Origin: Aureobasidium sp. EXF-3400
Lineage: Eukaryota; Ascomycota; Dothideomycetes; Dothideales; Saccotheciaceae
Assembly (NCBI GenBank): GCA_024195585.1
Contig: SWBL01000207.1
Span: 27,352 to 91,351 of the forward strand
DNA length: 64,000 nt
Direction: 5' to 3'
The notes under the pieces are model-generated. The model was not told where the DNA came from. It ran no database searches and saw nothing but the letters and a program-made list of their open reading frames with translations. A program made the translations under genes and the position numbers. Positions 43,922 to 54,409 of this stretch are shown here, in pieces. The first letter of the stretch is position 1. Each line of letters opens with the position of its first letter.

Positions 43922-45488
43922 TCAGACCTTCTCGGAGTCATGAACAACTGCTTTCCCATCCTTTGCGCCAATAATCTCTTCGACCGTCTCATCCGAGAAT
44001 TTCACATCCTCCTCGACACTGACATGGTCCGTGACTCTAATGAGCAAGACCGGCAGAGCACAGACCAGAGCGCCTAGCAGAAGTGCCCAACTCGAGGCGA
44101 ACTCGCTCATGTATGGTAGACTCTGTGAGTCAAGACGCCAGATGATGGCAGCTCCAGCCGACTGGATTCCCTTGTAGAAGCCAGCGAAGTTGGTGAGCTT
44201 ACGACCGTTGTTGGTCAACGAGCCCATGAACCAGTACACACATGTCTGCCATGCGGCATCATAGAAGCCGTAGAAGATGTACAGGAACATCGGGCCAACA
44301 TAGCCAGAATCGCTCCAATCCTTGGAGACGAAGTCTGAACCCTTTGCGACGGACTCACGAGTGTAGCCAGTCTGGAATGCATACCCACCGCCGAAGACAA
44401 CAAGTGTCAAGACCAGGATGGAAACCCAGGCGATCTTTGCTCTGACAGTTCGGCGGATCTTGGAGTAGTCCAGACAGAATCCAAAGACGAATGCACCGAC
44501 GATTTGAGCAGTCCAGTAAAGGGTGTTGTTCAAAGCCCGAGTTCTTGTGTTGAAGTATGCAAGGTTGACACCATTGAATTGGTAGGTGTAGAACCAGTTG
44601 GAGGCGAAGAACATCGGGAAGAGGCAGATGATGTATGGGTCGCTCCTGATAGTCTCCCAGAGTCCCAACAACTCAGACTTCCAGGTGGGGTTCTTCATGA
44701 GGATGATACGAGAACCATCATTACGGACGACCGATCTTGCATCCACCAGGAACCAGGCCAGCCCGGCACCACAAGCCGTCAGGACAATGAAGCCAATGTA
44801 GGTTCCATCGGAGACAGTACCACTACTGGTGGAGTTGATGTTCTCACCAAGAGGAATCAGACTTCCTATGACCGCACCAAGGTTGAAGATCATCCAGAAC
44901 CAGGAGATGTATCGTCCCTTTGAGTTCTCACTCGGATAAGACATCATGATAGCACCCTGGGCTGACCAAAGCATACCAGCACAGCAACCAAGCAGAGCGC
45001 CTGCAAAGATGTTGAAGCCTGTGTTCTGGGTGTGGGTGTAGCTAAGGAACGAAGCCACGTAAATGCAGTAGCCCAGACCACCAAAGGACAGACTCCATCT
45101 GATGCCGATGAAGTTGACAATACTGCCGGCAAAGAATCCTTTATTTCTTGTTAGACATGACCCGTCAAGACTTGAATACGGTCGACTTACCGACTACCGA
45201 AAAGCAGGCATAGAGAGCAATGTTGGCCTCGTCAGCTGCTTTGGCAGAGACTTGACCACCTCCACCCATACCCGACAAAGCATTGAACATGCCAGGGCAC
45301 AGGAAACAGACAAAGGCGACGATCACGAGTTGTGTAGCAGGACTGGCGTAGTGAGGTATCGTTACAGGACCAATCTTGACGGGTTTGTATTTTCGGCCCA
45401 CAGGCATGGCAACGTCTGTGGTGCCATTGTCGACAGACCCACTGGCCGACTCGACCTCATGTAAGTTCTTCTCGGTGGACTGAGCCAT
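43922..45488 (-). CDS. ngt1: Ngt1-type N-acetylglucosamine transporter (MFS/UNC93-like)
   Basis: Exons 45191-45488 and 43922-45138 (52-bp phase-1 intron) give 504 aa. About eleven or twelve hydrophobic segments are seen, starting TQLVIVAFVCFLCPGMFNAL, which includes the CPGMFNALSGMGGGG signature of this family, then FFAGSIVNFIGIRWSL, GALLGCCAGMLWSAQGAIMMSYP, GRYISWFWMIFNLGAVIGSLIPL and FASNWFYTYQFNGVN. Both termini are charged and probably cytoplasmic. In Candida Ngt1 is the plasma-membrane GlcNAc importer; this protein has the same architecture and sits in the cluster. It is divergent from glucosamine-6-P deaminase, so the two may share control. Confidence 0.9.
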
Positions 45489-46441
45489 GTCGACTCAGGT
45501 TGGGGTGGGAAGTCTTGGCGATAGCAGGGAACAAGTAGAAAAAAAGGTCCAGTGTCGTGTGAGACTCAAGGTGGTATAATAAAAGACAGTCAAATGCGGG
45601 GGCGGCAAGGGCTGGGATTTTTAGGTCTGTGATGAGCGACCTAAGGAGAAAGCTCGAGCGAATGATACACACGCGACTGGACGGATTGGAAACAGCGGTG
45701 GGAGGATGTGGTACTTTATTTCAAGTGCGTGTAACCACTGCAAGGCTGGCTCCAGTAGGAGCGTGAATTGAGATAGGTAAGGAGAAGTGCGAAGTGGTCT
45801 CGTGTCAGCACTGCCTGCAGATAACACCCATGCATTGGACCGTCGCGTGCCCCGGCCTTGCCAGTCTCCGCAAGGTTGACTTTCCCACGCAGACTAGCGA
45901 ATCGCAGCTTATCGCACTCTCCATATTTTTAGCCCCGGCCTTCGACGTCCTTGCGCCGACGCCCCGCCGTTATCTACCGACTTTGACTCGCGATGCAACA
46001 CTGCAACCACAGCTTTGTTTGCCCGCGCTCATTTGCATGTAACACACTGATAGGCACGTTGGCACCACGAGGAGCCATCGTGATACAGCCCTGTCAGAAT
46101 GGAAGTCTTCGATCACTTGGAGCTTCCAGAACCTTATCTCGTTGCGACAGTTGACCACATCCTTCCTTTGTGTAGCATTCTCACGAAGGTCGCTCCCTCT
46201 GATCTTCCTCCGACCTGAGGATGCAACCGTGACAGTCCACCGGTCAGTGAAGACGAACCAGCTTGACATGTGTTCTTGTGGAGAACATCCTTTCGATGAT
46301 GTAGGTAGGTTGCCTCAGGTGGGTTGCTTCTCTCTTCATTCAATATAACCTCCTGTCCGCCGTGGTGTTCCTATCGTCTCAGTCCGCTGCTTAGAGATAT
46401 CCCTGTCAAAAACATATCAGTTTCCATACACAACACACAAT
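45489..46441. promoter_or_regulatory. Divergent promoter region of ngt1 and the deaminase gene
   Basis: 953 bp separate the two starts. On the minus strand at 46167-46172 there is a CACAAA core of an Ndt80-type site, but the flanking positions do not fit the full consensus. I see no gene. Confidence 0.55.
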
Positions 46442-47904
46442 ATGCGTCTTATCATTCGTGACGACAAGGATAGGGCTTCCGCATTCATCGCAAGCTATAT
46501 TATTGGTTCGTGGCACATCGTGCAAGCCAACCGCACACCTTCTAATCCTACCAGATCGCATCAAGGCTTTTGGCCCAACCCCGAGCAAACCGTTCGTGCT
46601 CGGTCTTCCTACAGGCAGCTCTCCTGAAGGCGTATACAAGAACTTGGTCAGACATCATAAGAATGGCGATATATCCTTCCGCGATGTAGTGACTTTCAAC
46701 ATGGTGAGTTGTAACATGTTTTTCATCTCTCAACACATCAAGCAGAGGCTAACGACTTCTTTTATAGGATGAATATGTTGGCCTCCCTCGCGAGCACCCA
46801 GAGTCATACCACAGCTTCATGTACCGACACTTCTTTTCACATATCGACATCTTGCCGTCGAACATCAACATTCTGAACGGCAATGCTCCCGACCTTGAGG
46901 CAGAATGCATTGCCTATGAAGAAAAGATCAAGCGCGCAGGTGGTATCGAGCTCTTCTTGGGTGGTATTGGCCCTGATGGCCATATCGCTTTCAACGAGCC
47001 CGGATCCAGTCTTGCCTCACGTACCAGAGTCAAAACGCTTGCCTATGATACGATCGTCGCAAACTCGAGATTCTTCGGCGGTGATGTCGCAAAGGTGCCT
47101 CGTATGGCACTTACTGTGGGTGTTCAGACAGTCTTGGATGCTAGAGAGGTCATCATCATCATCACTGGCTCACACAAGGCTCTTGCACTCCAGAAGTGTA
47201 TCGAGGGTGGTGTCAACCATATGTGGACGTTGTCGAGTCTACAGATGCATCCTCATGCCATGATCGTCGCTGATGACGATGCCACGCTGGAGTTGCAGGT
47301 CAAGACTGTTAAGGTAAGCAGGACGTTAACATGGAAGAACATCAGGCTAATGATAAACCAGTACTTCAAGTCTATCGAACAAGTCGCCTCAACGCAAGGC
47401 TTCACACAAACCCTGCCTGACATCAGCATCACGACTTCAAAGCGCGACTCCATTATCGAGAAACTCGACAGCCCTCGTTCGCCAAAATCATCGTCTCCAT
47501 TCGTGATTACTTCAAGCTCGACACCAACCTCTCCCACATCTTTCGGCAGCACAACTAAGACTCTTTCCGTACACAACAAAGACGCCAGTGCACAACGACC
47601 AGTAACGCCCGAGCCAGTGCTCGACAGGATGGCCGACAGACTACCGCCTTCACCATCTCCAGTCAATGCCAAGCTGTCTGTGAATACGCCAGTACAGCGA
47701 CCTATGACGCCTGAGCTGGTACCAGACCGCATGTCAGACAGACTTCCAAGGACGCCTGAGATGAGAGCGGTGACTCCTGACCTCGTACCTGACCGTATGG
47801 CAGACAGACTGGCCAGGACGCCACAATTTGTGGGCCAAGGTCTTGATGGTCTGGTTATAGATGAGTTACCTCTGAGCAGTATGGGGCAGAGAATCGCTGT
47901 TTAG
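46442..47904 (+). CDS. dam1: Glucosamine-6-phosphate deaminase with a repeat-bearing tail
   Basis: Four exons: 46442-46505, 46555-46703, 46768-47313 and 47362-47904, with introns of 49, 64 and 48 bp, give 433 aa. It converts glucosamine-6-P to fructose-6-P and ammonia, the last step of the pathway. NagB signatures: [48 protein letters not shown] (catalytic Asp), [17 protein letters not shown] (Asp/His/Glu relay) and [16 protein letters not shown]. The catalytic domain ends near residue 265; a disordered tail follows, with three similar repeats of the form R-x-TP-(E/D)-x-V-x-DRM-x-DRL. The third intron is 48 nt with no in-frame stop, so retention would add 16 residues. Confidence 0.93.
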
Positions 47905-48720
47905 TGGGTGTATTATACCTCATCCGTCTTCTCATTCTATGTATGTAAAGCCTTATGATATATCCGTGCTCTACTATTTGTTCAATCAGACCTCACTGTT
48001 CTTTATGGCCAAGTCAATTTGTGAGGAGTGTCACCCTGCTCTGAACTCGTTTCCACCGCCATCTTCTGCATTGGTGAGCTACCTTAACACTGAACTGATA
48101 AAGATACAGACCTTGCTCTCTTGTGTCTCGTCAACTCATCGGGATGTACGTGAATAGGTTACTGTGAATACGGCAGATTGCCGACCCTTTAAAAATCGAA
48201 CATAAGACCTTCATGAGGACATAGACTTTCCGAGATCTCTCAGGATATTTCTCTCCCTGCTTCGACAGGTACACACGATCCCGATATCCATGACACCGAA
48301 GAGCTTCCTCCGTGTTCTGGAGTGACAAATTTGGATGGTATCTCCAGGATCCGAAGACCCCATTCTGCACCCCACATTGAAGATCCATAATCCGGCGGGT
48401 CATTTCTTGCCGAGATCCAAACCTTGCTTAACAAAACCATGACAACATGCAAGAACTCAGCCACCGAGTTTGCCAAACCTTGCGGTGTCTTGCTGCAACA
48501 TCATAAACCACAGCCAAGCAATTGAAGGATGCAGATCATCGCGTTCGGCTAATATACAAAGAGGGGTATAGAATCATTGCAGTGATTTTGACCGACGGGG
48601 TTGGTGATCGCATGGAAAACACATGGTAGATGTGAGTAGATCAGGCGAATATTGCTCGATGGTATAAGTATGGCGTAGACCCCCTGGTGATGTTGAAAGA
48701 GAGAAACTTCAGCAAAAGTC
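47905..48720. promoter_or_regulatory. Upstream region of the GH5 gene, 816 bp
   Basis: It holds the 3' flank of the deaminase gene and the GH5 promoter. A TATA-like TATAAGTA lies near 48663, about 60 bp upstream of the GH5 start. No gene is supported. Confidence 0.5.
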
Positions 48721-50195
48721 ATGTTTCTTTCTACTCAACTGCTTACTGCGGCCATTGGTATCTCTGCCTTCTGTGCAGAGGTATCTGGCGCACTATTACC
48801 TGAAAGAGATGGCATCCCATCGCTCGTCTATGGACGTCAAGAGACAGGAAACTCATCTTCATCATGGCCTTATGGACCTTTCAGCACCCAAGGAAGAGAT
48901 ATTGTCAATACCAAAGGCGAAGCAGTCACTTTTGCTGGTATCAATTGGCCTGGCTCTGGAGAAAGTATGGTTCCTGAGGGTATCGAGTGGTCTTCTATCG
49001 AGGACATTTTGAGTCAAGTGCAGAGTGTGGGATTCAACTTCATCCGCTTGACCTATGCCATTGAGATGGTAGATCAGATCTACGAACGCAATGGCTCAGA
49101 TGTCGGTCTTGAGATCACCATGATCAATGCCCTTGGCTATGAGAATGGGTAAGAACACCTCTTCTCCCCCTGGATGAAGAAAAACTAAAACTGACATACC
49201 AAAACAGCACAAAAGTAACGAACGAAATCATCGCCAAAAACCCAACCTTCAACAAAGACACCACCCGCTTCCAAATCTGGGACCACATCGCCTCCGTCGC
49301 CCTCTCCAAAAACATCTACATCCACCCAGATGTTCACGTCGGTAAAGCGCAATGGTGCTGCAACAACACAGACGGCAATGCCTGGTTCGACGACTACAAT
49401 TTCCCTGTCGCAAACTGGAAGCGCGGGTTACAATACGTCGCTCACTGGGCCTCTGCACACAACAATGTGGTTTCCATGTCTTTGCGCAATGAGCTGCGAA
49501 GAGCGATCAATGAAACTGCCCCGACTGAGACGTTGGGGTATAATTGGGTGACGCTGGTGGGCAATTATACGGCTGCTACTGATGCAATTCATCAGGCTAA
49601 TCCCGAGTTGTTGGTTACCTGGTCGGGTATGCAGTATGATCAGGATCTTTCTGCGTTGATTCAGGGAAAGAACTTGAATACTGCGCCTTGCTACAAGTGC
49701 GATGCTATTCGCGATGGCCTTCGCAGAGACCCTATTGTCTTTGATCTGGCTTCTCACCCTTGGGCTGACAAGGTGGTTTACGAACTGCACTTGTACAGTA
49801 TGTCTGAAGACTTGGATACAGGTTCCTGCCCCATCGTCTTTGCCGAACTATACAATGCAGGCTTCAACGCAATAGGCATGCCGCCGCCTCCCGCCTGCAA
49901 CATCACCAAAAACTGCCCGACCGCTGCCCGCAATACTCCAGTCATCATTTCGGAGTTTGGAGCTGCGCAGGATGTATCGTTGTTCAACGATACATTGATG
50001 AATTGTCTCAAGGACTTTACGCTGCAGAATAATGTTTCGTGGGCCATGTGGAGTTTGGCGGGTAGTTATAGGATTAGGAGTGGCGCTCAGGGTGTCGGTG
50101 ACACTTGGGCGTTGGGAAATTACAACTGGACTGGTTGGAATTATCCTGAGGGTGTTGAGAAGTGGTGGAAGCCTTGGGTGTCCTCGATGTTCTGA
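48721..50195 (+). CDS. Secreted glycoside hydrolase family 5 protein
   Basis: Exons 48721-49148 and 49208-50195 (59-bp phase-2 intron) give 471 aa. A signal peptide (MFLSTQLLTAAIGISAFCAEVSG) leads into the GH5 barrel: GEAVTFAGINWPGSGE, VGFNFIRLTYAIEMVDQIY, YIHPDVHVGKAQWCC, MSLRNELR (acid/base Glu about 238), ASHPWADKVVYELHLYS, IISEFGA (nucleophile Glu about 392) and WAMWSLAGSYRIR. Several N-glycosylation sequons are present. The enzyme should be an extracellular beta-glycanase, but I cannot place the subfamily or substrate from sequence alone. It lies next to the GlcNAc cluster; nothing shows it belongs to it. Confidence 0.88.
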
Positions 50196-50378
50196 TCGAG
50201 AAGATGGAGATATGAGCATATAGCATGCAATACAGACACAATCCATACTGATTTCATTTCTGCACCCTTCGTTTCAAGCTGTGTCAGGTCTTGTTTTTCA
50301 AGAGGACATGCTTGTGTGGAGTATCAGGGTATGCGACAGGCTGGTGAGCCGGGCTTGACTTGAGAAGGAACGGTGATC

Positions 50379-51065
50379 TCAGAGCTCATCTTCTTCCCTC
50401 GGACCAACCTTTGCCTTCAAGGAATCCTTTCTAGCCGCTCTCCAAGCTTTATCCCACACGTCGATTTTACCACCGAGAAGCTGTGTGCTGTTAGAGTCAA
50501 GCAGAACCACACCTCTGGCAATGGTCATATTCTTCAAGATGAGTTTTGCGCCAATGCCCAGATTCAAGTCGACACCGTCAACATCAGTGATCTCAAAGCC
50601 GTATATCTTTGTACCCTTTGCGTCCTGTAATAGCAGTTTGTGGGGACCGTTACTTTTGATGATTGGAGCAGTGCCATCTCTGGTAGGATCGGCTTCTTCA
50701 CCAGGCACGACACGGATGACTTCCCTGCCTTTTGTGGTCTCACCACGTTCTTGAGCCTCAATAGCTTCGACTTGGCTCCAAGCGCTGCGACCTATGTCTT
50801 CGATGTCAAGGACTTGAACAGGGATAGTATCCGATACGCGAAGTTCCTTGACAGTCGGGTTGAGAGCATTGGGCGGGAAAGTGTTGGTTGGAGTGGCCTT
50901 GATGGATGATGTGAGATCTGAGGCCATTATGCGGAATAGAGCCGTCTTTTGCAGAGCAGGAATGGGAGTGCCTTGACGAGTAGAATTGACAAAAGAGTCA
51001 ATCCATGCTTGTGTAGCAGAAAGACCTTTTGAGTCTAGAAAGGTCTTGATAGCGGGCTGGGCCAT
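50379..51065 (-). CDS. rmi1: Rmi1, RecQ-mediated genome instability protein
   Basis: A single exon encodes 228 aa starting MAQPAIKTFLDSKGLSATQAWIDSF; the frame continues upstream without another ATG, so 51065 is the start. The N-terminal helices and the OB-fold block are typical of Rmi1: KTALFRIMASDL, IPVQVLDIEDIGRSAWSQVEAIEAQERGE, HKLLLQDAKGTKIYGFEI, NLGIGAKLILKNMTIARGVVLLDSNSTQLLGGKID. Rmi1 binds topoisomerase III and the RecQ helicase and helps dissolve double Holliday junctions in the nucleus. It is divergent from PKR1. Confidence 0.9.
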   Translation of the reverse strand: MAQPAIKTFLDSKGLSATQAWIDSFVNSTRQGTPIPALQKTALFRIMASDLTSSIKATPTNTFPPNALNPTVKELRVSDTIPVQVLDIEDIGRSAWSQVEAIEAQERGETTKGREVIRVVPGEEADPTRDGTAPIIKSNGPHKLLLQDAKGTKIYGFEITDVDGVDLNLGIGAKLILKNMTIARGVVLLDSNSTQLLGGKIDVWDKAWRAARKDSLKAKVGPREEDEL

Positions 51066-51575
51066 GATGGGAATGTTGTGTTGAAAACTTCCCCAGGCTG
51101 AAAGACGGTCAAGCGGTAGGCGTGTTGGCGTGGAAGATGTGGTAATGATCCAAATGCCACAAGACAAACAGGTCAGCTCTTCCACGTTTCAACTGGCGGA
51201 CAGACGGAGCAGGGTCGGGCTGAAACGACTTTCAATGATGCAGCGTTTGTGGTAGAGACTAGAGTAGAGAAGGCTGGGATGATCTTGTCGGTGTCGGGGC
51301 GATGAAGTCACGCGCACCGGCCATGTCCGCGAAACATGGGGGTGCATGATTGATGATTTGATTGTTCACCCTTCTGCCCTTGCAACAAGAACCTTTGCCA
51401 ACTGCTCACCTGGACTATCCAGCAGGCACTCTGGCTGTCCTCCAACCGCACATCTCTACCTGCGTCTGACTGTCCGCTCCGTCGCCAAAGAAACCCGCCT
51501 CATCCCAAACCTCGTATTCACACCGACCAACCCCGCTATCCTCCCTACGACTCTCGCATACTCGTCCTCAGCAGC
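51066..51575. promoter_or_regulatory. Shared divergent promoter of RMI1 and PKR1, 510 bp
   Basis: The two starts lie on opposite strands. The half next to PKR1 is strongly CT-rich (about 51400-51570), as in a fungal 5' leader. Confidence 0.5.
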
Positions 51576-52142
51576 ATGGCCGACTTCATAGTCAACCTCT
51601 GGGAGGCCGTCTTCACCCCCGGCCCCACCCCTGCCCTCCTGCTGGCCACCAACGTCACCTTTGGTGCTCTTCAGCTCACCCTCGCTGGTCTCCTCGCCGC
51701 TACCTACAGCATCCACTTCTTCATTCTCAGCGTTTTGTGTGCTGGTCTCTGGTGGTCTATCAACTGGTTTGCCTACGAGTTGCAACAGGCTCAGCAAAAG
51801 GAGGCCGAGGCCGAGCGCATCAGAAAGTCCAGGTCGACAAACCAGCCCGGAGACACGGCCGACGACGAAGCCACCGACACCGAAGTCCAGACAGCTGCTG
51901 GTGTCAAGGTCAACGTCTCTCATGCCGAACTTGACTTCAATCCTACCCAAGAAGACGAACAAATCAGATCAAAGATTCTCAACGACTTCAAGAGCGGCAC
52001 GGCCTCGACGACTTCAGCCGGTACGACTGGCTTGCAGCCCTCAGAAGGCGACACCAGACACCGCAAGGCTCCCAGCGATCTGAGTGCTTCGTCCAACGAC
52101 TTTGGCACCGACAGCGAGTGGATCAAGGTCGACGAGGAATGA
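51576..52142 (+). CDS. pkr1: Pkr1-family V-ATPase assembly factor
   Basis: A single exon encodes 188 aa. The start MADFIVNLWEAVFTPGPTPALLLATN is the Pkr1 signature. Two membrane segments follow (LLLATNVTFGALQLTLAGLLAATY and IHFFILSVLCAGLWWSINWF), then a charged helix ELQQAQQKEAEAERIRK and a long acidic, Ser/Thr-rich cytosolic tail ending SEWIKVDEE. Yeast Pkr1 is an ER membrane protein that assists assembly of the V-ATPase membrane sector. The tail is longer than in yeast, which is common in filamentous fungi. Confidence 0.88.
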   Translation: MADFIVNLWEAVFTPGPTPALLLATNVTFGALQLTLAGLLAATYSIHFFILSVLCAGLWWSINWFAYELQQAQQKEAEAERIRKSRSTNQPGDTADDEATDTEVQTAAGVKVNVSHAELDFNPTQEDEQIRSKILNDFKSGTASTTSAGTTGLQPSEGDTRHRKAPSDLSASSNDFGTDSEWIKVDEE

Positions 52143-52677
52143 TTTGATTAGCATTCGCATTTTGGCATGGGTTTGGATTGAATGGAGTTTTCGGTTCTGA
52201 TGCATTTCTGAATATACCCAACCCGAGAGCAATCACATGAACAGGGTATTCAACACCTTGCTGTCTTCTTTGTCAAAGTTTCTCAGTCTCGGTTTGACAA
52301 GTCCTGTCAGTATGCACGTCGGCGCCTCTTCTTTACACGCTTAGATAGCATATTCTCATATTACAGCACCAGCTGAGAGATGGCAGCATTGCCACCCTAC
52401 TCTTTCTTCATTCTCTCTATGACCATGTATTCATAATAAAGACATTAGAAAAAGATGATGGGCGAGCATTTATCAAGGTTGCACGTGATTGTCGGCGAAG
52501 ACGGCGCCAAGAAGCGCGATGGGCAGGTCTGGCAGAGGAAGGAGCGTCACTACCGAGTTGAGAACGACTGCGAACGCGACTGGCAGCAGGCATCGAGCAT
52601 CAAGAACTACCATCACATCTCGTCCACAACCCTCTCACAAGAACCGCGCATTTCTTTGCTGAACCACTGCGCCCAAC
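52143..52677. other. Intergenic, 535 bp
   Basis: It holds the PKR1 3' flank and the SMD1 promoter. I see no supported gene. Confidence 0.5.
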
Positions 52678-53201
52678 ATGAAGCTCGTCAGGTACGATTT
52701 CCTTCCGCCATCGCTCGTCAATGCGCATCCCCATCATGTCGCAACACAGCTAACACCGCTCCAGGTTTTTGATGAAGTGCCAGAATGAGACGGTCACTAT
52801 TGAGATGAAGAATGGTGTGTGCCCATCCATTCGAGCATGCCCAAACTTGTCACTGACACATCCTCACAGGCACAATCGTCCACGGAACCATCGCATCAGT
52901 CTCGCCGCAAATGAACACAGCACTGCGAACAGTCAAGATGACCCCCAAAGGCCGCGACACCATCAGTCTGGACACCATGAACATCCGCGGCGCAACCATC
53001 CGCTACTACATCCTCCCCGACTCGCTACCTCTGGATACTCTTTTGATCGACGACGCCCCCAAGCCCAAGAACAAGGCCCGCAAGGAAGCTGCAGACAGAG
53101 GTGGCCGTGGAGCAAGAGGTGGTGGTAGAGGACGCGGCATGGGCGGTGGTCGCGGCGGCGGTGGCGGCCGTGGAAGAGGACGTGGTGGCAGAGGCTTCTG
53201 A
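52678..53201 (+). CDS. smd1: Small nuclear ribonucleoprotein Sm D1
   Basis: Three exons: 52678-52691, 52765-52814 and 52870-53201, with introns of 73 and 55 bp, give 131 aa. The first exon is 14 nt (MKLV and part of Arg). Sm motif 1 is [35 protein letters not shown], and Sm motif 2 is [31 protein letters not shown]. The C-terminus from about residue 98 is an RG/RGG tract (GGRGARGG... to RGGRGF), the expected site of symmetric arginine dimethylation. Sm D1 is part of the heptameric ring on spliceosomal snRNAs. Confidence 0.95.
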
Positions 53202-54409
53202 TCAACCAACACTCAAGGCCCGGACTAAGAACAACCATTGTTTGGAAGCGACCTCGACTCGGATTTCAAACTTGTCCTGGAACAAGCAGAAGGCTAAACA
53301 GCCAGTCACACCATCAATCGCGCGAGCAGGATATCACCAAAGGCTATACCAATCGACAAAGAATCTCTTTGTCGTCGCAGCAAACATGGCGACTGTCGCC
53401 AAAAGGAAAATCTTATCGAGGAACCCCGCAACCAGTGCATATCCAAGGTTGTTGCTTCCTTTACTTTTATGAGCTTCAGAAAAAAGAAATGCAACCTCTC
53501 TTACGATCAAGACCCCATGGGCCCTTTCCTTCATCATGCCTGAATATGTACTGACTCTAGGACTTTCATGATGCTCTTTGCTTTTGTCTCTTTCCTTGCT
53601 GTCTTGCGCCTTCTCTTGACATTCTGCGTTTGTCTGAAAAGCAGCTTCTGGCCCCGGTCCTAATGGTATCTGCTCATGGAGACTGATGCTGGCTTGCTTG
53701 ACGATTTCTTTGATCTATGCATTCCACCCACCCCCCATGATTTCAATATGTCACCCCAGAGCAATATCACAGCGCTGGAAATGCACGGACCATACACGAT
53801 CATGGTCTCACCTCTCTGCCTCGGTGAGGGTACATGGTATCTGTACCTCACAGGTATAGTGACGAGAACCACTGCTACAGTGCTCTATAAGTACTGCTCT
53901 CGGGTCTTGTGGCCTTGTCAGAGCAGGACATGAACACATACTGTCCCAAGTATCACCTTGCACGTTTATACAGAGCTTCTTGTCTCATCAATGACAAGCA
54001 AGTTCCTACGTCACAGATGCACAGCGAGTATACAGATGGTACAGAGCATGTGAGCAACAGCAAAAGGTTCTGTCAGGTGTTGCTCCCGCCACTAAGGTAT
54101 CATGAAAGTGACGGAACACTCTTGGTTGATAGCCATGACGACCGGCACCCATATCGTCGCCTTCTAATTGGTCCGGCGAGTCAGGGCCCGTGATACCGGC
54201 AGCGAGGTAGCCAGTCAGCGCCGTGCGGGCGTCTCTCACGGTGAATATCAACAACAATTGCTTCACTACTGTCGTCCACTTCTCGCCGGCGCCATCTCAG
54301 ATTTTTTCTACTTCTTCCACACCAACCACGCACCACTTTACAGTATACATCGTTCCGCATCATACTCTATACCTTCTTTCAAGAATACGCATCAGATACA
54401 ACCTCAAGC
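53202..54409. other. Intergenic, 1208 bp
   Basis: No supported gene. Overlapping frames of 70-94 codons at 53676-54193 on both strands show no domain and no splice-consistent extension. The last 150 bases look like a promoter and leader for the next gene. Confidence 0.5.

Noticed and set aside
53676..54193. Overlapping frames of 85-94 codons between SMD1 and the acidic protein gene
   Set aside because: No domain, no splice signals that extend them, and comparable frames occur on the opposite strand.
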